Shown: piece after piece, positions 33,534 through 41,796 of the stretch
Layout of the letters: each line of letters starts with the position of its first letter
How positions within the stretch are numbered: position 1 is the stretch's first letter
DNA from: Asanoa hainanensis
GTDB taxonomy: Bacteria > Actinomycetota > Actinomycetes > Mycobacteriales > Micromonosporaceae
Direction of reading: 5' to 3'
NCBI RefSeq assembly: GCF_900188485.1
Contig: NZ_FZPH01000015.1
Coordinates: 62,001-126,000, forward strand
DNA: 64,000 bases
Notes under the pieces: generated by a model
What the model was told of the DNA's origin: nothing
What the model saw: only the letters and a program-made list of their open reading frames with translations
The model's database searches: none
Translations under genes and position numbers: made by a program

Positions 33534-34259
33534 ATGACGAACCCCCACCGCACCACCGTTCGGGTCGCCACTGTCACCGCCGCCGTCGTGCTCGGTGGCT
33601 TCACCCTCGGCTGCGGTCTCGTGCAGAACGCCGTCGACACCGCCAACACCCTCGGCGAGTTCTCGGACCGGCTCGGCAGGTCGGCCGAACTGACCTACAC
33701 CGCCACGTACCAGACCGACGACGCGACGGTCACCTTCGTACAGCAGCCGCCGAACTCGGCGGTCCTGAGCGCGAACAGCCGGCTGATCTCCACCCCGACC
33801 GCGATGATCATGTGTGACCGGTCCGAGTGCCAGCAGGCGCCGAACACCGCGGCCGTGGCCGGGCCCGCGGACGCCAACCTCGTCTCGGCGGTCGGCGGTG
33901 CCGGCTTCCTGACCCCGGAGCTCGCCCTCGGCCTCGTCGCGGCGGCCGCGATCGTGCCCGGCACCGACGTCAGCACGAGCGAGCGCGAGATCGCCGGCCA
34001 GGACTCGCTGTGCGCGGACGTCGACGGCATCGAGGACCCGGAGGCCGGCGCCCAGCCGGGCGACATGAAGTCGTTCTCGGTGTGCGTGACCGAGACGGGC
34101 CTGCTGTCGTCGTTCAGCGGCGAGACCCACAGCGGCGACCGGACGCGCATCGAGCTGGTGTCCTATTCGGACAAGGTCGACCCGGCGGCGTTCGCACCGC
34201 CGAAGGGCGCGAAGGTCGTCGACGTCACCGACCTGGCCGCCCAGGCCATCGGCAACTGA
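33534..34259 (+). CDS. Exported protein, possibly lipoprotein, unknown function
   Basis: 241 residues. A signal segment (VRVATVTAAVVLGGFTLGCGLV) could be a lipoprotein signal, though its -3 residue is Thr and so a poor lipobox. The mature part is beta-rich (AELTYTATYQTDDATVTFVQQ) with Cys pairs (MCDRSECQQ; SLCADVD; SVCVTE), suggesting disulfides outside the cell. The layout resembles LppX/LprG-like mycobacterial proteins only distantly. Confidence 0.7.
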   Translation: MTNPHRTTVRVATVTAAVVLGGFTLGCGLVQNAVDTANTLGEFSDRLGRSAELTYTATYQTDDATVTFVQQPPNSAVLSANSRLISTPTAMIMCDRSECQQAPNTAAVAGPADANLVSAVGGAGFLTPELALGLVAAAAIVPGTDVSTSEREIAGQDSLCADVDGIEDPEAGAQPGDMKSFSVCVTETGLLSSFSGETHSGDRTRIELVSYSDKVDPAAFAPPKGAKVVDVTDLAAQAIGN

Positions 34260-34273
34260 TCCAGACGCGTCGG

Positions 34274-34798
34274 TCAGGGCCCGGTCAGCGGGCCCTGACC
34301 GAAGCCCGGGTCCTGGAAACCGCCGGGCTCGGCGGCGCCGACCTCGTTGAAGACGGCGATGACGTGCTGGCCGATCTCGTACGCGCCGAACGCGAAGAGC
34401 AGGAAGAGCAGGCCGAAGGCGAGCGGGATGGCCAGTAGCTTGCCGCCGGCACGCACCGCCTTCGCTTCGGTCGGCTTTCGTGGGTCGTACAGCACGTCGA
34501 TCGTGGTGCCGGCCACGTGGGATCGGAACCCGGTCAGGTCGGCGAGCACGGCCGTGACCTCCGGACCCGAGCCCGCCTGGAACGTCACCACCGGCCGGAA
34601 CGTGATCCTGCCGCGCGACCGCGACTCCATCTGGTTGTCGACGACCTGCGCGGTCGCCCGCTCGCCCGAAGCGCCGAGTGACCGCAGTTTCAGCCACCGC
34701 CACGCGGCCGCGACGATCAGCCCGGCACCGGCCAGGCCGGGAACACCCACGACGAAGCCCACGACGACGTACGGCAGCCAGCCCAGGCTATCGATCAT
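34274..34798 (-). CDS. DUF3592 membrane protein
   Basis: 174 residues with an N-terminal helix (LPYVVVGFVVGVPGLAGAGLIV), a central DUF3592 beta domain (RITFRPVVTFQAGSGPEVTA ... VLYDPRKPTEAKAV) and a second helix (LLAIPLAFGLLFLLFAFG). Such proteins are membrane anchored with the beta domain exposed; function unknown. Confidence 0.8.
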   Translation of the reverse strand: MIDSLGWLPYVVVGFVVGVPGLAGAGLIVAAAWRWLKLRSLGASGERATAQVVDNQMESRSRGRITFRPVVTFQAGSGPEVTAVLADLTGFRSHVAGTTIDVLYDPRKPTEAKAVRAGGKLLAIPLAFGLLFLLFAFGAYEIGQHVIAVFNEVGAAEPGGFQDPGFGQGPLTGP

Positions 34799-34872
34799 GG
34801 CAAGACTGTAGGGGCCTGGCCAGGCGATGTCACGATGAGGCACGGGGTCGGCGCACGGGGAGGCGATGGGCG

Positions 34873-35751
34873 ATGGATTGGTCGGATTCCACCGTGTACG
34901 TGCCGTACCTGGCGGTGATCGAGCTTGCCGACGGCGAGGAGCGGACGCACCCCGCGCACTTCGTGACGTTGACACCTGATTTCGTCTTCGTCCGTGATCC
35001 GGCCGGCCGGTTCGAGCACCATCCGACCCGCGAGGTGCGCTCGATCCGGATCACGGTGCGGGATCTGCCGCACGACTACGACCTGCTGCGCGCCGACTAT
35101 CCGCACGCGTACGAGCCGTGGCATCCGTTCCTGGTCACCGATCTTCGCGACGTGCACGACTCGAGCCAGTCGCTCGCCGCCATCGTGCGGAAGTTGGGTC
35201 GCCCGCCGGCACACCTGGTCGCCAAGGCGCCCGAGTTCGGCTACGACCTCACCGGCGTGGCGAACACCGCGGACGACGAGCCGGGCTCGTTGGCGGCCCG
35301 TTTCGACGAACGTGCCACCTCCCACGACTACCTCGTGTTCCGCAAGCCCGGAAGCGCGGATCCGTACCAGATCCTGAGCCGGCAACGCATCGGCCCGGAC
35401 GAGGTCTACCGCATCGGCTCCTGGGGGTTCGCGGCCACGTTGACCGGGCAGCAGGTGCGACCACTGCCCAAGGATCCCGACGTCGAGACGGTGGAGCGCG
35501 ACGACGACCGGCTCGCGCCGCATTTCCGGGTGCCGCCGGAGCATCGGGTCGAGGGTGAGTACCTGGTCGGCGTTCGGCCAAGCGGTGATCCACTCACCGT
35601 TGCCACCCGGGCCGGCGTGTCACCCCGCCACGTCTTCGGCTTCATCAACACCTTCGGTGCCGCGATGACCGACGCCCAGGTGTACGCCCTGCGCGCCGAC
35701 CCGGACGTGGTGAACATCGAAGACAACGGCGTTTACACCGTCGACGACTGA
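34873..35751 (+). CDS. Protein with C-terminal inhibitor-I9-like domain and no protease
   Basis: 292 residues, ATG with GGGGAGG upstream. Residues 1 to about 215 show no family I recognise (VPYLAVIELADGEERTHPAHFVTL). The last about 65 residues (YLVGVRPSGDPLTVA, then SPRHVFGFINTFGAAMTDAQVYALRADPDVVNIEDNGVY) have the pattern of the I9 propeptide/inhibitor of subtilisins: the FxGFxxxLTxxQVxxLRxDPxVxxIExD strand-helix-strand. There is no peptidase S8 domain and no signal peptide, so it may act as a free protease inhibitor or a chaperone-like domain. Confidence 0.65.
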   Translation: MDWSDSTVYVPYLAVIELADGEERTHPAHFVTLTPDFVFVRDPAGRFEHHPTREVRSIRITVRDLPHDYDLLRADYPHAYEPWHPFLVTDLRDVHDSSQSLAAIVRKLGRPPAHLVAKAPEFGYDLTGVANTADDEPGSLAARFDERATSHDYLVFRKPGSADPYQILSRQRIGPDEVYRIGSWGFAATLTGQQVRPLPKDPDVETVERDDDRLAPHFRVPPEHRVEGEYLVGVRPSGDPLTVATRAGVSPRHVFGFINTFGAAMTDAQVYALRADPDVVNIEDNGVYTVDD

Positions 35752-35754
35752 CCG

Positions 35755-36525
35755 TCAGCCCGCAGCGAAGGTGGTCCAGGTTTCGCCCGTCTCGAAGCCG
35801 GCGCGCTCGAACAGTGGCACCGTGTCGTTCGCGGAGTGCAGGAACGCCGTGCGCGCGCCGGCCGCCTGACCGTCGCGGAGCATCGCGGTGGTCAGCGCCA
35901 GCGCGTGGCCGCGCCGTCGGTGGTCCGGGTGGGTCGCGATGTTGGCCAGGTAGAGGTGGTCGCCGGTGCGCACCGCCAACCCGACGGTCCGGGGCGCGCC
36001 GCCCTCCTCCAGGACGTACGCATCGAGCTCCGGCCGGTCCAGCGTCGCGGCGTTGTAGAGGCCCGAGATGATCTGCGGCGGGGCGCCGAAGGCGGCACCG
36101 AGCACGTTGGCGAAGGTCTCGTACTCCGCACCGGGCAGCTTGCGCACCCGCTCCGGCGCCGGCCCCGGGTCCTCGGACAGCGACCGCAGCATCATCACCG
36201 ACCCGGTCCGCACGGTCAGGCCGTGGCCGGCGGCGACCGCGATGACCTCGGAATCGGCCGAGCCTCGCAGCCGGATGGTCCAGGGCACCTGCTGGGCGGC
36301 GTACGCGGCGGTCCGCTCCGCGAGGGCGGCTATCTCCCCCGCGTCGGGTGAACGGCTCAGCCCGAGCACGGCGTTCAGCAGCGGGATCGGTGTGCCGGTG
36401 AACAGGAGGGCCGTTCCGTGCGGTGCGCTCTCGAAACGCCCGTTCGGGGCCGCCGCGTCGGCGATCAACTCGGCGCCCGCGCGGAAGGCGTTCGCGGCGG
36501 CGTCCAGGGTCTGGTCAGCAATCAT
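35755..36525 (-). CDS. GNAT-family N-acetyltransferase
   Basis: 256 residues. The C-terminal half is a GNAT fold with the acetyl-CoA loop in HPDHRRRGHALALTTAML and the terminal FERAGFETGETW strand. The N-terminal half (about 1-120) is a variant domain of the kind seen in two-domain GNAT proteins. Acceptor unknown. Transcribed divergently from the second EAL-DICT gene. Confidence 0.85.
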   Translation of the reverse strand: MIADQTLDAAANAFRAGAELIADAAAPNGRFESAPHGTALLFTGTPIPLLNAVLGLSRSPDAGEIAALAERTAAYAAQQVPWTIRLRGSADSEVIAVAAGHGLTVRTGSVMMLRSLSEDPGPAPERVRKLPGAEYETFANVLGAAFGAPPQIISGLYNAATLDRPELDAYVLEEGGAPRTVGLAVRTGDHLYLANIATHPDHRRRGHALALTTAMLRDGQAAGARTAFLHSANDTVPLFERAGFETGETWTTFAAG

Positions 36526-36652
36526 GACCACAGGATGCGGCGCGCGCCGTGAAGGTTCGGTTTTTTGCTGGTTTGTAACCCGGCTCACGCCACAGCCGTC
36601 TCGAACGCCCCAGGCGGTTTGCACGCGCGCGGAATGGAAATACGGGCTGATC

Positions 36653-37876
36653 ATGGGCGATGACCTGCGGTTTGCCGCTGACGTCGGTATCGAGGGGATC
36701 CTCGCGCGCCGGCTGGTCAAGCCGGTCTTCCAGCCGGTCGTGTCGCTGGCCGACGAGCGGCCCGTCGGCTTCGAGGCGCTCGCGCGGGGTCCGGAGGGCC
36801 CCTTCCACCAGGCACCGGCGCTGTTCGCGGCCGCCGCCCGGGCCGGCCTGTCCGCCGAACTGGACTGGTTGTGCGCGTCGGCGGCCGGCCAGGCGTACCG
36901 GGAGGCCGACCTGCCGGAGATGGCGTTGTTCGTGAACCTCAACCCGGACACCCTGGCCTCGGACCCACCGGCCGAGCTCGTCGAGGCGTACGACGAGCTC
37001 ACGCAGGAGCGGGACGTCGTACTCGAGATCACCGAGCAGTCGGTGATGCGTGAGCCGGCCCGGTTGATGGAGGCCGTCCTCGACGCCCGGCGGCGCAAGG
37101 CCCGGATCGCGCTGGACGACATCGGCGTCGAGCCCGGGAGCCTGGCCGCGATGCCGTTGGTCAACCCGGACATCATCAAGCTCGACCGGTCGATCATCCA
37201 GGCCCGGACGAACTCGTGGGCCGTCTCCCAGGTCGTCAACGCGGTCCTGGACGAGGCGCACCGCCGCGACGCGCAGATCCTCGCCGAAGGGATCGAGCGC
37301 CCGGAGCACCTGGCCGTCGCGCGGTCGATGGGGGCGACGCTGGGCCAGGGGTATCTGTTCGGCCGCCCCGGGCCGCTGCCGGACCAGGTCCAGCGCTCGG
37401 AGCGGGAGTTGGCGCGCGTCACGTCGCGGAACGTCGCCCACCAGACCCCGTTCGACCTGCTCGCCCCGACCGCCGACATCTACCCGACCTCGGAGGAGAT
37501 GTTCGCGTCGATGGTCGGGCACATCGAGAACCAGGCCACCCAGACCACGAGCCCGGCGATCCTCGTGGTCAACGTCGGCGACGGTGACTACGACGACGAG
37601 TCCCGCATCCGGCACACGTACCTGACCAGCCGGGGCATCGACGTCTTCGTGCTCGGGACGGGCACGGCGCGGAACCTCGGCAACCGGATCCGCGGGATCG
37701 CCCTGACCGACGACGACCCCCTGCTGACTGAGCGCACCGTCCTGTTCGTCGGCAGCCGCTACGGCAGCGGGGCCTTCGCCCGCCGGGACGGGGACACCCT
37801 CCACGCCGGCACCTGCTACAACCCCGAACGCGTCATCGAAGCGGTGCTCACGCTCGTCAACCGGCTCCCTAGCTGA
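36653..37876 (+). CDS. EAL-domain protein with C-terminal DICT sensor (second copy)
   Basis: 407 residues. EAL domain about 10-235: FEALARG Glu, NLNPDTL Asn, EITEQSV Glu, DDIGVEPGSL in place of DDFGTG, DIIKLDRS Lys, ILAEGIE Glu. After the shared TPFD linker comes a DICT domain (about 285-407: AILVVNVGDGDYDD, TYLTSRGIDVFVLGTG, VLFVGSRYG). It matches the 21117-22379 protein in domain order and size, so they are distant paralogues, and the catalytic loop is somewhat divergent. Its 3' end overlaps the convergent nitrilase gene by 8 nt. Confidence 0.87.
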   Translation: MGDDLRFAADVGIEGILARRLVKPVFQPVVSLADERPVGFEALARGPEGPFHQAPALFAAAARAGLSAELDWLCASAAGQAYREADLPEMALFVNLNPDTLASDPPAELVEAYDELTQERDVVLEITEQSVMREPARLMEAVLDARRRKARIALDDIGVEPGSLAAMPLVNPDIIKLDRSIIQARTNSWAVSQVVNAVLDEAHRRDAQILAEGIERPEHLAVARSMGATLGQGYLFGRPGPLPDQVQRSERELARVTSRNVAHQTPFDLLAPTADIYPTSEEMFASMVGHIENQATQTTSPAILVVNVGDGDYDDESRIRHTYLTSRGIDVFVLGTGTARNLGNRIRGIALTDDDPLLTERTVLFVGSRYGSGAFARRDGDTLHAGTCYNPERVIEAVLTLVNRLPS

Positions 37877-38693
37877 CGAGCAGGGTGCGCCGTTCGCGTT
37901 CCGGAAGCCCGATGCCGTGCTCCGTCAGCACCGGATGGTCCGCCCGGGCCAGGGCCAGCACCTCCGGGTCGAGGCGGCCGATCGCCAGCGCCGGCTCGGC
38001 CGCTCCCGCGTCGGTGAGCGGGGTGCCGTCGGGGTTCCAGATCGCGCTGCCGCCGCAGCCGACCAGCGGGCCGCTGCGGCCGCTGTGGTTGGCCAGCACG
38101 GTGTAGACCGTGTTGTCCTGCGCCCGCGCCGGCAACTGGGTGGCGCGGCGGTGCGCGCTGCGACCCGGGCTGAACATCGCGCCGACCAGGTACGCGTGGC
38201 AGCCGTCGAGGGCGGCGGCCCGGGCGTGCTCCGGGAAACCCGTGTCGGCGCAGATGCCCAGGCCGAGGCGCCAGCCGTCGACCTCCAGGGTGCAGCCGTG
38301 CGCGCCGGCGGTCGCGCCCGCGACCCGCTCGGTGGCGGTCGGCCGCTGCTTGTCGTAGCGGCCCACCACACTGCCCGACCGGTCGAACACCAGGCCCGAG
38401 ATGTACGCGCGGCCGCCGGCCACCACCGGCGCACCCACCACGACCGCGGTGCCGGTCTCGGAACAGGCTTTGGCCAGTGGTGAGAGGCGGTCGTCGTCGG
38501 GCTCCACCGCGTGCGAGCGCAGCGCGGCCAGCTCGTACCCGGTCAGGAAGAGCTCCGGGAGGACCAGCACCGCGGCGCCGGCGGCCTGCCGGACGAGCGC
38601 GGCGGCCGTAGCCACGTTGGCAGCTACGTCGAGGGACACGCAGGGGGCCTGGCCGGCGGCGACGACCAGGGGCTCCGGGGGCAATGGGTGCAC
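37869..38693 (-). CDS. Carbon-nitrogen hydrolase (nitrilase superfamily)
   Basis: 274 residues. The Glu-Lys-Cys triad is visible: Glu in VLVLPELFLTGYE, Lys in GRYDKQRP and Cys in GLGICADTGFPE. It hydrolyses a nitrile, amide or carbamoyl bond in the cytosol; substrate class not determinable. No clear ribosome-binding site next to the ATG at 38693. Confidence 0.9.
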   Translation of the reverse strand: MHPLPPEPLVVAAGQAPCVSLDVAANVATAAALVRQAAGAAVLVLPELFLTGYELAALRSHAVEPDDDRLSPLAKACSETGTAVVVGAPVVAGGRAYISGLVFDRSGSVVGRYDKQRPTATERVAGATAGAHGCTLEVDGWRLGLGICADTGFPEHARAAALDGCHAYLVGAMFSPGRSAHRRATQLPARAQDNTVYTVLANHSGRSGPLVGCGGSAIWNPDGTPLTDAGAAEPALAIGRLDPEVLALARADHPVLTEHGIGLPERERRTLLVS

Positions 38694-38807
38694 CGACGCA
38701 GCCTACCGATGAAACTTACTTACGAAACGCGCGTACGGCCTGGCAGCTATTGACGTGGTCTTCGTCGATGGAGGAAGGTGGCTCGAGGCAATCCCGGGAG
38801 GCGCAGG

Positions 38808-40757
38808 ATGCGACGAACCCTCAGTTATCTGTCCGCGGCGACCCTCACGGTCGCGGGACTCACCCTCACCGGTCCGGCGCCGGCCAGCGCCGCACCGGCC
38901 GACCGCCAGCAGGTGTACGCCGCCGCGGCGGACGAGTTCGGCGTACCCGAGAGCGTCGTGCTCGGGGTGTCCTATCTGGAGTCACTCTGGAACGACAACG
39001 CCGGGCGGCCCAGCACCAGCGGCGGCTTCGGCCCGATGCACCTCACGGACGCGGCCGCCGTCAGGGCGTTGCCCCACGAGCACGAGGGTGCCTCCGGTGA
39101 CCCGCGCGGCGACGACAGCCGGCCGCTGCCGGAGACCACCGCCACGGACGACGACCCGGCACCGGCGGCCGCGGCGCTCCAGACCCTCGACGCGGCGGCC
39201 GCGCTGACCGGTGCCGACAAGGAGACCCTGCGGACAGACCCGGCGGCCAACATCCGGGGCGGCGCCGCGCTGCTGGCCGACTACCAGCGGGCGCTCGGCG
39301 CGCCGGCCGGTGCCGACAGCGACCCGGCCGCCTGGTACGGCGCCGTGGCCCGCTACTCGGGCGCCGAGACGACGGAGGCGGCGACGGCGTTCGCCGACGA
39401 GGTCTACGCGACCATCCGGGACGGTGCCGCGCGCACCACGGACGACGGCCAGGCGGTGAAGCTCGCGGGGCGGTCGGTGGCGCCCCAGCGGGACCAGGCC
39501 GACCGGCTCGGCCTGCGCGGAACGCCGCGGCCGGACGGGCTGGAGTGTCCGGTGACCGTGGCCTGCGAGTGGATCCCGGCACCCTACGAGCAGTACGGCT
39601 CGACACCCGGCGCCTACGGCAACCACGACCTGTCCGAGCGGCCGACGCGGCAGAAGATCGAGTACATCGTCATCCACGACACCGAGGCCTCGTACGCGAC
39701 GACGCTCAACCTGGTGCAGGACCCGACGTACGTGAGCTGGCACTACACGCTGCGCTCGGTCGACGGCCAGATCGCCCAGCACGTCAAGACCAAGGACGTC
39801 GCCTGGCACGCCGGCAACTGGGACGTCAACGCCCGCTCGGTCGGCCTCGAGCACGAGGGCTTCGCGGCCGACGGAAGCTGGTACACCGAGGCGCTCTACC
39901 GCTCCTCCGCCAAGCTGGTCCGCTACCTGGCCAGGCGCTTCGACGTGCCGCTGAACCGGCAGCACATCCTCGGCCACGACACGGTGCCCGGCACCACGGC
40001 GGCCACGGTCCGCGGCATGCACTGGGACCCGGGCCCGTACTGGGACTGGTCGCACTACTTCGACCTGCTCGGCGCGCCGTTGTGGTCGACCGGCACGTCG
40101 CTGACCGGCCTCGTCCAGATCGACCCGGACTACGCCAGCAACCAGCCGCCGTTTACCGGCTGCGTCACGGCCGGCGTGCCGTGCACTCCGCACGGTTCGT
40201 CCGCGGTCGTGCTGCGGACCGCGCCGAGCGCCGACGCCCCGCTGCTCACCGACCTCGGCCTGCACCCGGACGGGTCACCGTCCACGATGCACATCTCCGA
40301 CCACGGTGCGCGGGCCTCGGCGGGCCAGACCTTCGCGCTGGCCGGCCGGGAGGGTGACTGGACGGCGGTCTGGTATCTCGGGCAGAAAGGCTGGTTCCTG
40401 AACCCGCGCTCGGCCCCGACCGCCAACTGGCAGCTCGGCCTGGTCGCGGTGCCGAAGAAGGGCAAGGCCACGATCCCGGTGTACGGGCGGGCCTACCCGG
40501 AACCGGAGGCGTACCCGGCCGGCGTGCCGGTGCAGGCGATCTCGCCGCTGCAGTACACGTTCTCGGCCGGGCAGCGCTATGCGGTCGGAGCGGTGCTGCC
40601 GGGCCAGTACTACCGGGCGACGACGTTCGCGGCCACCTCACCCGGTGACTGGACGGTGATCCAGGGCGACAAGACGTACGTCGAGATCCAGTTCGGGCAG
40701 CGGGTGGCGTTCGTCGACCGGGCGGACGTCGACCTGCGGCTGTCGATCGGCGGCTGA
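38808..40757 (+). CDS. Secreted N-acetylmuramoyl-L-alanine amidase
   Basis: 649 residues, ATG with GGGAGG 7 nt before. A Sec signal ends near ASAAPAD. Residues about 33-220 resemble a transglycosylase/lysozyme-like segment (FGVPESVVLGVSYLESLWN, GGFGPMHLT). An Amidase_2 zinc domain follows (about 278-420: YIVIHDTEASYATTLN, SWHYTLRS, VGLEHEGF, HILGHDTVPG) with the expected His ligands. The C-terminal region has SH3-like wall-binding repeats (TGCVTAGVPC, GWFLNPRSAPT). It cleaves the amide between muramic acid and the stem peptide, acting in wall remodelling. Confidence 0.9.
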   Translation: MRRTLSYLSAATLTVAGLTLTGPAPASAAPADRQQVYAAAADEFGVPESVVLGVSYLESLWNDNAGRPSTSGGFGPMHLTDAAAVRALPHEHEGASGDPRGDDSRPLPETTATDDDPAPAAAALQTLDAAAALTGADKETLRTDPAANIRGGAALLADYQRALGAPAGADSDPAAWYGAVARYSGAETTEAATAFADEVYATIRDGAARTTDDGQAVKLAGRSVAPQRDQADRLGLRGTPRPDGLECPVTVACEWIPAPYEQYGSTPGAYGNHDLSERPTRQKIEYIVIHDTEASYATTLNLVQDPTYVSWHYTLRSVDGQIAQHVKTKDVAWHAGNWDVNARSVGLEHEGFAADGSWYTEALYRSSAKLVRYLARRFDVPLNRQHILGHDTVPGTTAATVRGMHWDPGPYWDWSHYFDLLGAPLWSTGTSLTGLVQIDPDYASNQPPFTGCVTAGVPCTPHGSSAVVLRTAPSADAPLLTDLGLHPDGSPSTMHISDHGARASAGQTFALAGREGDWTAVWYLGQKGWFLNPRSAPTANWQLGLVAVPKKGKATIPVYGRAYPEPEAYPAGVPVQAISPLQYTFSAGQRYAVGAVLPGQYYRATTFAATSPGDWTVIQGDKTYVEIQFGQRVAFVDRADVDLRLSIGG

Positions 40758-40774
40758 TCCGCCGGAAAGCCAGT

Positions 40775-40812
40775 CGCGGCCGCTCGGGACATCGGGGTCC
40801 CGGGCGGCCGCG
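40775..40812. terminator. Bidirectional terminator between amidase and phosphotransferase genes
   Basis: CGCGGCCGC (40775-40783) pairs exactly with GCGGCCGCG (40804-40812), and an inner GGGAC/GTCCC extends the stem. It lies between two convergent stops (40757 and 40815) and can serve both. Confidence 0.65.
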
Positions 40813-40814
40813 GC

Positions 40815-41726
40815 TCATTCCAGGAGGGCGTCCACGGCGGCCGGGGTCAACGGCCGCGCGAGCATGGTGGCCAGACGTGCCTCCGCACGCGACCGGTTCT
40901 CTTCGGACTCGGCTTCGTCGAGCGCCCGCCGGCCGTAGAACTGGAGCAGGTGCGCCTGCACCACGATCGCCATCGAGAAGTCCTCGGGCCGCAGCGTGAT
41001 GTCCCCATAGGCCGCTGCCGCCTCCGCCGCGCCCGCTCCCAGGTCCCAGAGCAGCCCCGCCAGCTCCCGCTCGGGCTGGGCCGGGCCGCTGTTCTCCCAG
41101 TCGAGCACGACGAGCGGGCCGCTCGCGGTGCGCCGCACGTTCTCGCCGTGGAAGTCGCGGTGGCAGGTGGTCACGCGGGCCGGGTCGGGCGGGCGCACCA
41201 GCGCGTCGAGGGTGATCAGCTCGGGGAGGTGCGTGGCCAGGGCGGCTCCCCAGGGCGCGCCGACGGCGGACGCGGCCAGCTCGTGCCAGGCCGACACACC
41301 CAGCGGGTCGGCGAACCACGGCGCGACCGGGCCGCGCGCCGGGTGTGCGACCCGGTGCAGGCGGGCCAGCAGCGCGCCGAGCTCCTGTGCGGTGGGCGCG
41401 CCGGCTTCGAGGTCGACCCATTCGTAAACCCGCAACACCGCGCCGGGACCACGCACCGTCACGCGGCCGTCGGTGGTGTGCACGGGTGATGGGAGGGGCA
41501 CACCGGCCGCGGCGGCGGCGAGCTGGAAGGCGACGTCGGCTGCCGCGTCGGCCTCGGCCACCGGGACCAGCGCTTCCTTGACCGCCCAGGCGCCACGCGT
41601 CGTGTCGAGCCGCCAGATCCGGCCCAGCTCGCCCCGCGCCGCGTACACCGGTGGCCCGAGCACCTCGCCGAGGCCGTAACGGGCCGTGACCATGGCCGTG
41701 ACCTCGGTGGACAGCACGCCCATCAT
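40815..41726 (-). CDS. Aminoglycoside-phosphotransferase-family (APH) kinase
   Basis: 303 residues. The APH catalytic loop is TTCHRDFHGENVRR (HxDxxxxN) and the metal Asp is in VVLDWENSGPA. The ATP-binding Lys is probably in WAVKEALVP. These kinases phosphorylate antibiotics, choline, homoserine or sugars; nothing here identifies a resistance role. Start is either of two adjacent ATGs after AAGGACA. Divergent from the APC permease. Confidence 0.85.
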   Translation of the reverse strand: MMGVLSTEVTAMVTARYGLGEVLGPPVYAARGELGRIWRLDTTRGAWAVKEALVPVAEADAAADVAFQLAAAAAGVPLPSPVHTTDGRVTVRGPGAVLRVYEWVDLEAGAPTAQELGALLARLHRVAHPARGPVAPWFADPLGVSAWHELAASAVGAPWGAALATHLPELITLDALVRPPDPARVTTCHRDFHGENVRRTASGPLVVLDWENSGPAQPERELAGLLWDLGAGAAEAAAAYGDITLRPEDFSMAIVVQAHLLQFYGRRALDEAESEENRSRAEARLATMLARPLTPAAVDALLE

Positions 41727-41796
41727 TGTCCTTGACGCCGTCGGAGAAGGCGATCAATATCCACTCGATCGCTGTCCACTCTGGAAGGCCGTTGCC

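Noticed and set aside
40815-41726. Antibiotic resistance gene (aminoglycoside phosphotransferase)
   Set aside because: Only the generic APH kinase motifs are visible; the family is broad and nothing ties it to aminoglycosides.
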